In this document: piece by piece, positions 25,274 to 34,149 of the stretch
Position numbering within the stretch: position 1 is the first letter of the stretch
Layout of the letters: each line of letters begins with the position of its first letter
Assembly: GCF_036013915.1 (NCBI RefSeq)
Contig: NZ_CP107899.1
Coordinates: 1,364,001 to 1,428,000 of the forward strand
DNA length: 64,000 nucleotides
Direction of reading: 5' to 3'
From: Streptomyces sp. NBC_00464
GTDB taxonomy: Bacteria > Actinomycetota > Actinomycetes > Streptomycetales > Streptomycetaceae
Notes under the pieces: model-generated
The model's input: only the letters and a program-made list of their open reading frames with translations
Databases searched by the model: none
What the model was told of the DNA's origin: nothing
Position numbers and translations under genes: made by a program

Positions 25274-27394
25274 TCAGACGTCGATGCGCGAGCGGTCCAG
25301 CGTGGCCGCCGAGCTGGTGATGAACTCCTTGCGGGGCGCCACCTCGTTGCCCATCAGCAGATCGAAGACCTTCTCGGACGATTCCAGATCGCCGATGTTG
25401 ATCCGCCGCAGCGTGCGATGGCGGGGATCCATCGTCGTCTCCGCCAGCTGGTCGGCGTCCATCTCGCCCAGACCCTTGTAGCGCTGGATCGAGTCCTTGT
25501 ACCGGACGTTCTTCCGCTGGAGCTCCAGCAGCCGCTGGCGCAGCTCGTTGTCCGAGTACGTGTAGATGTACTTGTCCTGCCCCTTCTTCGGCTGGACCAG
25601 CTCGATCCGGTGCAGCGGCGGCACAGCGGCGAAGACCCGCCCCGCCTCGACCATGGGCCGCATGTACCGCTGGAAGAGCGTCAGCAGCAGGATGCGGATG
25701 TGGGCGCCGTCCACGTCGGCGTCGACCAGCAGCACGATCTTGCCGTAACGGGCGGCGTCGATGTCGAACGTCCGGCCGGACCCGGCTCCTATGACCTGGA
25801 TGATCGCCCCGCACTCGGCGTTCTTCAGCATGTCGGAGACGGATGCCTTCTGAACGTTGAGGATCTTGCCGCGGATCGGCAGCAGCGCCTGGAACTCGCT
25901 GTTCCGTGCCAGCTTGGCGGTGCCGAGCGCGGAGTCGCCCTCCACGATGAACAGCTCGCTGCGCTCCACGTCGTCACTGCGGCAGTCGGCGAGCTTCGCC
26001 GGCAGGGAGGAGGACTCCAGAGCCGTCTTGCGACGCTGCGCATCCTTGTGCTGCCGGGCGGCGATACGGGTCCTGGCCGCTGCCACCGCCTTCTCCAGGA
26101 CCGCCCTGGCCTGTGCCTTCGCGTCCCGCTTGGTGGAGGTCAGGAACGCCTTGAGCTCCTTGGCCACGACGTTGGCGACGATCCGGTTGGCCGCCGAGGT
26201 GCCGAGCACCTCCTTGGTCTGCCCTTCGAACTGCGGCTCCGCCAGCCGTACGGTCACGACCGCGGTGAGACCCTCCAGCGCGTCGTCCTTGACGATGTCG
26301 TCCTCGGCGACGCGCAGCATCTTCGCGGAACGAAGGACCTCGTTGACCGTCTTGGTCACAGAGCGTTCGAAACCGGATACATGGGTGCCGCCCTTGGGGG
26401 TGGCGATGATGTTGACGAAGGACTTCAGGTTGGTGTCGTACCCGGTGCCCCAGCGCATGGCGATGTCGACGACCAGCTCCCGCGTGACCTCGGTCGCCGT
26501 CATGTGGCCGACCTCGTCGAGTACGGGCACGGTCTCCTTGAACGTGCCCTGCCCGGTCAGACGCAGGACGTCGCAGACGGCCTTGTCCTGGGCGAGGTAC
26601 TCGCAGAACTCACTGATCCCGCCGTCGTAGCGGAAGGTCTCCTCCGTCTTGCCCTCTCCGTCCAGGCCACGCTCGTCGCGCACGACGATGGTGAGACCGG
26701 GGACGAGGAAGGCCGTCTGGCGGGCCCGCTGGTAGAGCGTCTCCAGGTTGAGCTTGGCTTCCTTGAGGAAGATCTGCCGGTCGGCCCAGTACCGCACCCT
26801 GGTACCGGTGCGCGTCTTCGGGACCCGCTTGCCCTTGAGCAGCCCGTTGGCCGGGTCGAAGGGGCTGTCCGGCCCCTGCTCGGTGAACATGCCGGGAACC
26901 CCGCGCCGGAAGCTGATCGAGTGGGTCGCGCTGTTGCGGTCGACCTCGACGTCGAGCCGGGCGGAGAGGGCGTTGACGACGGAGGCGCCGACACCGTGCA
27001 GACCGCCGGAGGCGGCGTAGGAGCCGCCGCCGAACTTGCCTCCGGCGTGCAGCTTGGTCATCACGACCTCGACACCGGACAGTCCGGTCTTGGGCTCCAC
27101 GTCGATGGGGATGCCCCGGCCGTTGTCGCGGACCTCGACGGAGGTGTCGTCGTGAAGGATGACCTCGATGTGGTCGCAGTACCCGCCGAGGGCCTCATCG
27201 ACGGAGTTGTCGATGATCTCCCAGAGGCAGTGCATGAGGCCGCGGCTGTCGGTGGACCCGATGTACATGCCAGGGCGCTTGCGAACCGCTTCGAGCCCCT
27301 CGAGTACGAGCAGGTGCCGCGCGGTGTAGTTGGAACCGTCTTGGTCTGCTCCGGTCAGCAGCGCAGTGGACGGCACGGACGTATCGGCGGTCAC
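25274..27394 (-). CDS. parE: DNA topoisomerase IV subunit B (GyrB/ParE family)
   Basis: The 706-residue protein is the ATPase subunit that works with ParC to unlink daughter chromosomes. The GHKL ATPase shows 'EIIDNSVDEAL', 'DNGRGIPID' and 'SGGLHGVGASVVNALS'. The TOPRIM domain shows 'VEGDSALGTAKLA' and 'DADVDGAHI' for magnesium, and the C-terminus has 'RYKGLGEMDADQL'. It lies apart from the dnaA region, as expected for streptomycete ParE. The GTG start follows GAGGAG. A hairpin ends the transcript, and a degenerate SOS-like element overlaps its likely promoter. Confidence 0.93.
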   Translation of the reverse strand: MTADTSVPSTALLTGADQDGSNYTARHLLVLEGLEAVRKRPGMYIGSTDSRGLMHCLWEIIDNSVDEALGGYCDHIEVILHDDTSVEVRDNGRGIPIDVEPKTGLSGVEVVMTKLHAGGKFGGGSYAASGGLHGVGASVVNALSARLDVEVDRNSATHSISFRRGVPGMFTEQGPDSPFDPANGLLKGKRVPKTRTGTRVRYWADRQIFLKEAKLNLETLYQRARQTAFLVPGLTIVVRDERGLDGEGKTEETFRYDGGISEFCEYLAQDKAVCDVLRLTGQGTFKETVPVLDEVGHMTATEVTRELVVDIAMRWGTGYDTNLKSFVNIIATPKGGTHVSGFERSVTKTVNEVLRSAKMLRVAEDDIVKDDALEGLTAVVTVRLAEPQFEGQTKEVLGTSAANRIVANVVAKELKAFLTSTKRDAKAQARAVLEKAVAAARTRIAARQHKDAQRRKTALESSSLPAKLADCRSDDVERSELFIVEGDSALGTAKLARNSEFQALLPIRGKILNVQKASVSDMLKNAECGAIIQVIGAGSGRTFDIDAARYGKIVLLVDADVDGAHIRILLLTLFQRYMRPMVEAGRVFAAVPPLHRIELVQPKKGQDKYIYTYSDNELRQRLLELQRKNVRYKDSIQRYKGLGEMDADQLAETTMDPRHRTLRRINIGDLESSEKVFDLLMGNEVAPRKEFITSSAATLDRSRIDV

Positions 27395-27827
27395 GCGGTT
27401 CGCTCCTCGCTGAATTTCATTTGGGGCCCAGTGGGTAACGGGCTCGGCTTCGGTTGCCGCTGAGAGGGTACCGAGGCCTGGTAGAGCGGGTGTAACGCCA
27501 CCCTCGGAGAACCCTCACACTAGTCCAGCCTCGCATACACGTTCGATCCCTCCTTCGAGTGACGCGCACATCACGTTCCCTTCCAGGCATGAACCATTTA
27601 GGCTCCGGGCACGTCCTCATGAACAACCGGCAAGCCAGCCGGCGGGACCGACCAAGACAAGCAACGCGAAACCGTAGCGCCACGCAATACGGCACATTCG
27701 CCGCGAACCGGCAACAGACAGCCATCCTGAGAAGAAGTTTCGAAGAAATGCCACGAGCGGGAACGTTTTCGGCCTGGTTGGATGTTGACCCTGGTACGAC
27801 AGCTCGTCGAGCTAGAGAAGAGGCGAC
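27395..27827. other. 433-bp divergent intergenic region
   Basis: This spacer lies between parE and the small DUF7455 gene and holds both promoters. I see no convincing gene on either strand; the open frames present lack ribosome binding sites and normal codon bias. A TAGTGT -10-like element faces parE at 27517-27522, and an AGCTCGTCGAGCT palindrome lies near the 5' end of the plus-strand gene. Confidence 0.6.
27517..27546 (-). promoter_or_regulatory. Candidate parE promoter with overlapping SOS-box-like element
   Basis: On the minus strand TCGAACGTGTATGCGA matches the Streptomyces LexA consensus TCGAAC-N4-GTTCGA at 10 of 12 positions. It is followed by TAGTGT at a spacing that lets TCGAAC act as the -35. 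Binding by LexA is a guess from the match. Confidence 0.4.
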
Positions 27828-28061
27828 GTGACTACTGTTCTGACCCCCGCGAGCCCGCTGACCGCAGCAGACCGCTGTGACCGTTGCGGCGCCCAGGCAT
27901 ACCTGCGCGTCGTCCTGATCAGTGGCGGTGAACTGCTCTTCTGCGCCCACCATGGTCGCAAGTTCGAGCCGGAACTCAAGAAGATCGCCGCGGAAATACA
28001 GGATGAGACGGACCGACTGACGGCCGTGCAGGCCCAAGCCGCCGAAGAGGAACAACACTGA
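27828..28061 (+). CDS. Small zinc-ribbon-like protein, DUF7455 family
   Basis: The 77-residue protein has CxxC in 'DRCDRCGAQ' and a second cluster 'LFCAHHGRK', a likely Cys/His zinc site, and then a charged helix at the C-terminus. It is a very conserved actinobacterial small protein, recently named DUF7455, without known function. It starts at a GTG behind AGAGG. A terminator follows directly, so it is transcribed alone. Confidence 0.85.
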   Translation: MTTVLTPASPLTAADRCDRCGAQAYLRVVLISGGELLFCAHHGRKFEPELKKIAAEIQDETDRLTAVQAQAAEEEQH

Positions 28062-28108
28062 CACCTCGCATCCACGACGAGCCAGGGCCCGGTCCCGCAC
28101 CGGCCGAC

Positions 28109-28140
28109 GGGCGGCTCCCCACCTGAGGGGAGCCGCCCGT
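28109..28140. terminator. Bidirectional terminator between convergent genes
   Basis: CGGGCGGCTCCCC (28109-28121) pairs with GGGGAGCCGCCCG (28128-28140). It serves the DUF7455 gene on the plus strand and the serine protease gene on the minus strand. Confidence 0.85.
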
Positions 28141-28163
28141 TCTCATACCCGCCGACCTGCCGG

Positions 28164-28994
28164 TCAGACGGCCCCGTCCATCCACTCGATGGCGGCGGAG
28201 ATCCGCGTGTAGACGCCCGGGCTGCCCGCAAGGCCGCACCCGTTCCCCCAGGACACGAGGCCGACGAGCCGCCCCTGGGCCACCAGAGGCCCTCCGCTGT
28301 CCCCCTGGCAGGCGTCGTAGCCGCCCTGAGGTTCGCCCGCGCAGAGCATCGCGGAGGCGTCGTACGTGCCGCTCCTGCCTCCCGGGTAGGCCCGCTCGCA
28401 CGAGCTGTCCGGCAGCACGCTCACCTTCGCGAAGCGAAGCGACGTCGCGTAGTCGCCGTTGCCGGTCGTATCGCCCCATCCGTAAACGGCTGCGGGCGTG
28501 CCCGAGGTGTACGCGGAGTCACCGGTCTTCGCCATGGAGATCACGCTCTGTGCGGGCAGCGCCTCGGCGAGGGTGAGCACAGCGACGTCCCCGCTGTTGG
28601 TGGCGGCGTCGAAACCGGGATTGACCCAGGTCCCGCTCACCGCGATCTCCTTGCCATCGGTGCCATTCAGATCGTCCCGGCCCGAGATGATCCGGAGATC
28701 GCGTACCTGGGCGACATCGACACCCAGCGCCTCCCGGGTCAGACAGTGCGCGGCCGTCAGCACCTTCTTCGGCCCGACCACGACGGCGCCGCAGAACTGG
28801 CCGGCCCGGGTACCTCCGAACCGGTCACGGCTGGAGAGCGCCACCACCCACGGACTGTCCTTGACATGAGCGGGCTGGCCGCCGATGACGATGCTGTCCG
28901 CGACCGCCGGGGCGGGCGACGCGAGCGGTATCACAGCCGTTGCGGCCGTGAGGGCGAGCGCCCCGGTCATGGTGCGGACGACGGTACGGGACAT
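28164..28994 (-). CDS. Secreted trypsin-like serine protease (S1 family)
   Basis: The 276-residue protein has a signal peptide ending near 'APAVADS' (residues 30-34) and the chymotrypsin-fold triad: His83 in 'LTAAHC', Asp136 in 'NSGDVAVL' and Ser233 in 'CQGDSGGPL'. Asp227, six residues before the serine, predicts cleavage after Lys or Arg. The mature protein would start near 'IVIGGQPA', similar to the IVGG activation motif, and six cysteines can form disulfides. It is exported and probably has a nutritional or developmental role. Transcription ends in a shared hairpin. Confidence 0.93.
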   Translation of the reverse strand: MSRTVVRTMTGALALTAATAVIPLASPAPAVADSIVIGGQPAHVKDSPWVVALSSRDRFGGTRAGQFCGAVVVGPKKVLTAAHCLTREALGVDVAQVRDLRIISGRDDLNGTDGKEIAVSGTWVNPGFDAATNSGDVAVLTLAEALPAQSVISMAKTGDSAYTSGTPAAVYGWGDTTGNGDYATSLRFAKVSVLPDSSCERAYPGGRSGTYDASAMLCAGEPQGGYDACQGDSGGPLVAQGRLVGLVSWGNGCGLAGSPGVYTRISAAIEWMDGAV

Positions 28995-29069
28995 ACCTAC
29001 TCCTGACTCTGTGATGGACTATGCCTACCCAGAGTCATTCCGCAGCCCCCGATTCGCACCCGCACAGAA

Positions 29070-29106
29070 CCGAGGGCCCGGATCCGCATCGGATCCGGGC
29101 CCTCGG
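29070..29106 (-). terminator. Terminator of hrdB
   Basis: CCGAGGGCCCGGATCC (29070-29085) pairs perfectly with GGATCCGGGCCCTCGG (29091-29106), 17 bases past the hrdB stop codon. Confidence 0.88.
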
Positions 29107-29123
29107 CCTACGCGCTGAACGAC

Positions 29124-30671
29124 CTAGTCGAGATAGTCACGCAGGACCTGCGAGCGCGACGGGTGGCGCAGCTTGGACATCGTCTTGGACTCGATCTGAC
29201 GGATGCGCTCACGCGTCACGCCGTAGACCTTGCCGATCTCGTCCAGCGTCTTCGGCTGTCCGTCGGTGAGACCGAAGCGCATGGAGACCACGCCCGCCTC
29301 ACGCTCGGAGAGGGTGTCGAGCACCGAGTGCAGCTGCTCCTGGAGGAGCGTGAAGCTGACCGCGTCGGCCGGGACGACGGCCTCGGAGTCCTCGATCAGG
29401 TCACCGAACTCGCTGTCCCCGTCCTCACCCAGCGGGGTGTGGAGGGAGATCGGCTCGCGGCCGTACTTCTGGACCTCGATGACCTTTTCGGGGGTCATGT
29501 CGAGTTCCTTGGCCAGCTCCTCCGGGGTGGGCTCACGGCCCAGGTCCTGGAGCATCTGGCGCTGCACGCGCGCGAGCTTGTTGATGACCTCGACCATGTG
29601 CACCGGGATACGGATGGTGCGGGCCTGGTCGGCCATGGCGCGGGTGATCGCCTGACGGATCCACCAGGTGGCGTACGTGGAGAACTTGTAGCCCTTGGTG
29701 TAGTCGAACTTCTCGACGGCACGGATCAGACCGAGGTTGCCCTCCTGGATCAGGTCCAGGAAGAGCATGCCGCGGCCGGTGTAGCGCTTGGCCAGCGAGA
29801 CCACGAGACGGAGGTTGGCCTCCAGCAGGTGGTTCTTGGCCCGGCGGCCGTCCTCGGCGATGATCTCCAGCTCGCGCTTGAGCTTGGGAGCGAGCTTGTC
29901 CGCGTTCGCCAGCTTGTCCTCGGCGAACAGGCCCGCCTCGATGCGCTTGGCGAGCTCGACCTCCTGCTCGGCGTTGAGGAGCGGGACCTTGCCGATCTGC
30001 TTCAGGTAGTCCTTGACCGGGTCGGCCGTGGCGCCGGCGACGGCGACCTGCTGCGCAGGTGCGTCGTCCTCGTCGTCGTCGGAGAGGACGAAGCCCTTGT
30101 TCTCGCCCTCGCCCTCCTCTTCCTCACCCTTGCCGGCCTTGACTTCCTCGGCGGCGTCGTCGCCGTCGAGGATCTCGTCGTCCTGCTTGCCGGCCTTCTT
30201 CGACGCGGTCTTCTTCGCCGCCGTCTTCTTCACGGCGGTCTTCTTGGCAGCCGTCTTCTTGGCTGCCGCCTTCTTCGCAGGCGCGGCCGCTGCGGCGTCA
30301 TCGGCCACCGCGTCCACGGTCTCGGCCGACGGGGCGGCAGTGGCCGCGACGGTCCGCGTCACGGTCGTCTTGGCCGCGACGGTCTTGGTGGCGGTGCGCT
30401 TGACCGGGCTCTTCGCTGCGACGCTCTTGCGGGCGCGCTTCGACGGCTCCGCGGCACTGACCATCAGCGTCACACCCTCTTCCTCGAGGATCTGGTTGAG
30501 GCTGCGCAGAACGTTCTTCCACTGGGTTGGCGGAATCTGGTCAGCCTCGAAGGCCCGACGCACGTCATCGCCGGCGATCTGCCCATCAGCCTTTCCCCGC
30601 TCGATGAGCGCCATGACAGATTCGGACTCGGCGATCTCCGGCGGGAGCGTACGGGATGTGCTGGCCGACAC
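29124..30671 (-). CDS. hrdB: Principal RNA polymerase sigma factor HrdB
   Basis: The 515-residue protein is the essential housekeeping sigma factor. The N-terminal 60 residues match streptomycete HrdB almost word for word ('TLPPEIAES', '[17 protein letters not shown]'). A Lys/Ala-rich tract with repeated 'AAKKTA' units and an acidic stretch are followed by regions 1.2-4.2: '[12 protein letters not shown]', '[13 protein letters not shown]' (2.3-2.4), and '[17 protein letters not shown]' (4.2). I start at the GTG at 30671 behind GAGAGG, giving 'MSASTSRT', the form I know from S. coelicolor; a TTG two codons earlier is unlikely. WhiH lies directly upstream. Confidence 0.98.
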   Translation of the reverse strand: MSASTSRTLPPEIAESESVMALIERGKADGQIAGDDVRRAFEADQIPPTQWKNVLRSLNQILEEEGVTLMVSAAEPSKRARKSVAAKSPVKRTATKTVAAKTTVTRTVAATAAPSAETVDAVADDAAAAAPAKKAAAKKTAAKKTAVKKTAAKKTASKKAGKQDDEILDGDDAAEEVKAGKGEEEEGEGENKGFVLSDDDEDDAPAQQVAVAGATADPVKDYLKQIGKVPLLNAEQEVELAKRIEAGLFAEDKLANADKLAPKLKRELEIIAEDGRRAKNHLLEANLRLVVSLAKRYTGRGMLFLDLIQEGNLGLIRAVEKFDYTKGYKFSTYATWWIRQAITRAMADQARTIRIPVHMVEVINKLARVQRQMLQDLGREPTPEELAKELDMTPEKVIEVQKYGREPISLHTPLGEDGDSEFGDLIEDSEAVVPADAVSFTLLQEQLHSVLDTLSEREAGVVSMRFGLTDGQPKTLDEIGKVYGVTRERIRQIESKTMSKLRHPSRSQVLRDYLD

Positions 30672-30937
30672 GAACAACCTCTCGGAACGATGGAAACGGC
30701 TTCCGGCCCGGCCCTGAGAGGGCTGGAACCGACGACCGTCGGGCTGGGTATGTACCGACGGCGCGGGTTAGGCCTCAGAACTGCACAGCGCGCTCAATGG
30801 CTGCTGTATTCCTTCCGCGGCGGTCACCTCTTAAGTCATCGCGCTGTTTCGAGGAGTGTTACGCCCAATCCGCGTGGCCCGAGTCACACCTCATTTGCGA
30901 CGAACACGACCATGGGTGACATCCCCCGCAATTGTGC
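30672..30937 (-). promoter_or_regulatory. hrdB upstream region
   Basis: This 266-bp stretch must hold the hrdB promoter(s). No gene is visible. I could not find a clean SigR site (GGAAT-N18-GTT), and the HrdB-like hexamers are not clear enough to place a start point. Confidence 0.5.
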
Positions 30938-30960
30938 CGCCGGACCGTGGGGGTCCGGCG
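30938..30960 (-). terminator. Hairpin between whiH and hrdB
   Basis: CGCCGGACC (30938-30946) pairs with GGTCCGGCG (30952-30960) around a five-base loop. It lies 34 bases past the whiH stop and should separate the two transcripts. Confidence 0.65.
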
Positions 30961-30993
30961 ACACATGGCTCGTACACCCTGACCGCGCTGCGG

Positions 30994-31884
30994 TCAGTGC
31001 TGCTCGCGCGGCCCCGGCACCACTCGCTCCACCTCGGGGTGGACGACGAGCAACTGGCGCATGGCCGCCTCGGCGCCTGCGGAGTCGCCGGCCGCCAGGG
31101 CGTCGACGATGCTCGCGTGATGCCCGAGAGAGGCCTCGTTCGGCCGGTCGCAACCGGTGACCGGGCCCCCGGAGACCTGAAGAGCGGCGGAAACGATGCC
31201 GGAAAGGTGCTCCAGCATGCGGTTGCCCGCGGCCTGGATGAGCAGGGAGTGGAATTCCGCGTCGGCGCGCGCGCAGGTGATCGCATCACCCTGCCCGAGG
31301 GCGTGCCCCATGATCTCGACCATGTCGCCGATCCGCTGCTGAAGATCCTCACGCCCATGACCGGCGGCCAGCCGGGCGGCCAGAGGTTCGATCGTCCACC
31401 GGAGCTCACCCAGCTCGCGACGCTGGTCGTCGCGCTGCGGGCCGAACGCGCGCCATTCGATGATGTCGGGATCGAGCAGGTTCCAGTCGCTGACCGGCCG
31501 GACCCGAGTGCCCACATTGGGCCGGGCACTGACCAGGCCCTTGGCCTCCAGCACGCGCAGCGACTCCCGCACAACGGTGCGGGAGACCTCGAATCGCTGA
31601 CCGATCTCCTCCGGAACCAGGGGCCGGTCCGCACCGAGGTCACCGGAAACGATCATCTGACCCAGCTGCTGAACCAGCTGGCCGTGCAGGCCACGGCCCC
31701 GGCTGGCCGATCCCCGTCGGCTCATGCGGCCGAGCTCGGTATCAGGGCCGTCCCAGGGCCGGACGGCGGCACGTTCGCCGGTCGACGCCTCCGCATAGGT
31801 GTAACGGTCGAGTTCGCCCGGGCCGGCGATGCCGGTGTCGACGGCGCGGGCGGCGGTCATCATGGTGTGCGCAAGGGTACTCAC
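30994..31884 (-). CDS. whiH: Sporulation transcription factor WhiH (GntR/FadR family)
   Basis: The 296-residue protein has an N-terminal leader of about 55 residues, a GntR winged helix ('RPLVPEEIGQRFEVSRTVVRESLRVLEAKGLV', about 85-130) and an FCD ligand domain ('CARADAEFHSLLIQAAGN'). Its position immediately upstream of hrdB and its length (S. coelicolor WhiH is about 295 residues) identify it as WhiH, needed for sporulation septation in aerial hyphae. The GTG at 31884 follows AAAGGA closely; a downstream ATG pair has no binding site. A GCCGACAA element resembling the WhiG sigma -10 overlaps the start region. Confidence 0.9.
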   Translation of the reverse strand: MSTLAHTMMTAARAVDTGIAGPGELDRYTYAEASTGERAAVRPWDGPDTELGRMSRRGSASRGRGLHGQLVQQLGQMIVSGDLGADRPLVPEEIGQRFEVSRTVVRESLRVLEAKGLVSARPNVGTRVRPVSDWNLLDPDIIEWRAFGPQRDDQRRELGELRWTIEPLAARLAAGHGREDLQQRIGDMVEIMGHALGQGDAITCARADAEFHSLLIQAAGNRMLEHLSGIVSAALQVSGGPVTGCDRPNEASLGHHASIVDALAAGDSAGAEAAMRQLLVVHPEVERVVPGPREQH

Positions 31885-31963
31885 GCATCCTTTGTCGGCG
31901 CGGCTCACCCACCTCTTGAGGTCTTTGGTGAAAAGCACACGAAAGGGTGATCGTCACTCACCC
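31885..31963 (-). promoter_or_regulatory. whiH promoter region: WhiG-like promoter and palindrome
   Basis: On the minus strand TCAA-N16-GCCGACAA resembles the sigma-WhiG consensus TAAA-N15/16-GCCGATAA, ending seven bases before the GTG. A palindrome GGGTGA-N7-TCACCC lies at 31945-31963 and could be an autoregulatory WhiH site. Both are pattern matches only. Confidence 0.45.
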
Positions 31964-32044
31964 CACAATTGACGCCTTAATGGTATAAAACGGGCATTTC
32001 CAATGGAGTTGCGGTTGCCCGTCCACGCAGAACCCCTCCGGCGA

Positions 32045-33877
32045 TCACCAACGCACTCTGCCGCGGAGGCTCGTGAACAGATACGCGCAGACAAGGACCG
32101 ACAACGACAAGGTCAGCGCAGTTCCCACGGGATGCGCCACGACCCTCACCCCAGCCAGCGCCCACCGGTCCACTTCGTGCGGCCACTGCAGCCAGGCCAG
32201 TCCTCTGAGCCGGCCCGGGAATCCGCCCATCGAACGGGCGGTCGGCACCTTCGGCATCGCCTGGATGAGTGGAACCATCAGCACAGGAACGGCAAGCACG
32301 GCGGCAACACCGGCCGCTGTCACACGGAAGATCCCGGCAGCAAGCAATCCGGCCCAGGCGCAGCCCACCGTCAGACCCGACCAACTCGCGGCCAATGACA
32401 TCGCATTCGAGGGGACCCGGACCAAGCCCCCGCCGTACACGAGGCGGAGGGACTCGGCCGAGGCCAGCATGGCAAGCAGTGCCAGCAACAGGGCGACGCC
32501 CGCCGACACGGCCAGTTTGGCGAGGAGCAGCCCGATCCGGCGAGGGACGGTGCCACGGCCGGCGGCAAGTGCGGGGTAGCGGAACTCGTCGCCGAAGGAG
32601 AGGGCACCGAGCAGCCCGGCACCGAGCGCGGCGGGGGGCAGCGGCAACAGCGAAGGCCAGGCGGCCAGTACGTTCGGCAGCGGAGTACGGCCGTTACGGG
32701 CGAGCAGGAGGGACAGCGCCGCCGAGGCGACGAGGGCTACGACGACGATCAGCGTCGTGGTCCTGACCCCGAAGAGGCGACGCAGTTCGTATCGCACCGG
32801 GCGCAGCGGGCCGCGGGCCGGTCGCCGCCTGATCGGCGGCGGCAGCTGCGCCGCGCCGGAGTTCACGGCCGGGCGCACACCGGGCTCGGGAACGCCGGCA
32901 GCGGTGGCGGGGGCAGCACCGGCTTCCGCCGAGGAGCCGGGACCTTCACAGAGGGGCCCGGATGTGGCGACGGAGCGAACAGGGCCGGAGCTGTCGCCGG
33001 GCTTGGTGTCGCCGACCTCGTCCGCGAGCTGATGAATGGGAAGGCCATGCCGGAACGCCGCGTCCCCGATTTCCGCGCAGCTGCTCCCGTAGACGGAGAG
33101 GCGGCTGCTGCTCGCTTCGGTGACGACTTCGACGGAGCGCCGGGCGGCGCGTGCCTCGCGGCTGACGATCGCAGCCAGGCGGGCGGCGTGCGGGGAACGG
33201 ACCGCGACACGAGGACGCAGACGGGTGCGGGAGAAGTCCACGCCGTCCTGGTCGGCGACCAGGCGTCCGGTGTCGATGGTCACCACGTGACCGGCCGACC
33301 GGGCGGCCTCCTTGGGATCCTGCGTGGTGTACAGAACCGTGCCGCCCTGATCGGCATGGGACCTGAGCATCCCGTGCAGCCAGTCGGCCTCCCGCGCGGT
33401 GAGCCCTTCCGCGGGTTCGTCGAGGATCAGGGTGTGCGGGTCGCCGAGCAGCGCGGAGGCGAGTGCCAGCCTGCGGTCCATGCCCGGGGAGAGCGTGCCG
33501 ATGCGCTGGTCCCCCAGCCCGGCGAGACCGACGGTGTCGAGCAGGGTATCGGCCCGGGATGCGGGGACTCCGGCAGCGGCGCAGAGCATGCGGAGCTGCC
33601 CGCGGGCGGTACGGGCGGGGTGCCCCGGTACGTCCCCGAGCAGCACCCCCACTTCCCGTGCCGGGTGCGCCACGCGATGCAGCGGTCTGCCCCGGAAGTA
33701 CGTGATGCCCCGTCCCGGCTCAAGTTCGAGCATCAGCCGCAGGGCCGAGGTCTTGCCGGAACCGGGCGGGCCCAGCAGTGCAGTGACGCAGCCGGATCCT
33801 GCTTCGAACGTGAGGTCGTCCACGGCGGGCAAAACTCCGCGGTGGCGGGCGCTGGTGAGTCCGATGGCCTGGAGCAT
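32045..33877 (-). CDS. ABC transporter with fused ATPase and permease
   Basis: The 610-residue protein is a one-chain ABC exporter half of unusual order: an ATPase at the N-terminus and a membrane part at the C-terminus. Walker A is 'GPPGSGKT' (36-43), the signature is 'LSPGMDRRLALASALLG', and Walker B is 'TLILDEPAEGL'. After a poorly conserved 120-residue linker come about six helices from residue 375 on. The D-loop is normal, so ATP hydrolysis is expected; the substrate is unknown. It probably dimerises. The neighbours whiH and hrdB do not reveal its role. Confidence 0.85.
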   Translation of the reverse strand: MLQAIGLTSARHRGVLPAVDDLTFEAGSGCVTALLGPPGSGKTSALRLMLELEPGRGITYFRGRPLHRVAHPAREVGVLLGDVPGHPARTARGQLRMLCAAAGVPASRADTLLDTVGLAGLGDQRIGTLSPGMDRRLALASALLGDPHTLILDEPAEGLTAREADWLHGMLRSHADQGGTVLYTTQDPKEAARSAGHVVTIDTGRLVADQDGVDFSRTRLRPRVAVRSPHAARLAAIVSREARAARRSVEVVTEASSSRLSVYGSSCAEIGDAAFRHGLPIHQLADEVGDTKPGDSSGPVRSVATSGPLCEGPGSSAEAGAAPATAAGVPEPGVRPAVNSGAAQLPPPIRRRPARGPLRPVRYELRRLFGVRTTTLIVVVALVASAALSLLLARNGRTPLPNVLAAWPSLLPLPPAALGAGLLGALSFGDEFRYPALAAGRGTVPRRIGLLLAKLAVSAGVALLLALLAMLASAESLRLVYGGGLVRVPSNAMSLAASWSGLTVGCAWAGLLAAGIFRVTAAGVAAVLAVPVLMVPLIQAMPKVPTARSMGGFPGRLRGLAWLQWPHEVDRWALAGVRVVAHPVGTALTLSLSVLVCAYLFTSLRGRVRW

Positions 33878-34054
33878 CGCTTCTCTCGCAGGAGGTGAGG
33901 CCGCTCGACGGCAGAAGGTACCGCAGCACGATAACCCGACATATCGGACTTTTAGCGCAACGCTGGCTCCACGGCGTTCCGGCGAACCCGCATACCTCCG
34001 AGTGAACCCGCACCCCCCTTGACCATCGCCCCCTCAGACATCGGCCATCGGCCC

Positions 34055-34136
34055 TCGGCCCGGAGGGGAGCCACCCCAAAGCCACACCTCACCCGTCGGC
34101 CCGGAAGGAACTACGCCAAAGCCACACCTCGGGCAT
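34055..34136. repeat. Imperfect 41-bp tandem duplication
   Basis: Two adjacent copies begin with TCGGCCCGGA and share CCAAAGCCACACCTC at the same offset (copies at 34055-34095 and 34096-34136). They lie between the NUDIX gene's 3' end and the ABC transporter's 5' end. Confidence 0.7.
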
Positions 34137-34149
34137 CAGCCCTCAAGGG

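Noticed and set aside
25145..27463. 772-codon plus-strand frame over parE
   Set aside because: Mirror frame of a well-conserved topoisomerase gene; no family match or ribosome binding site.
30672..30937. SigR-dependent hrdB promoter
   Set aside because: GGAAT is present but no GTT at the right distance; not supported.
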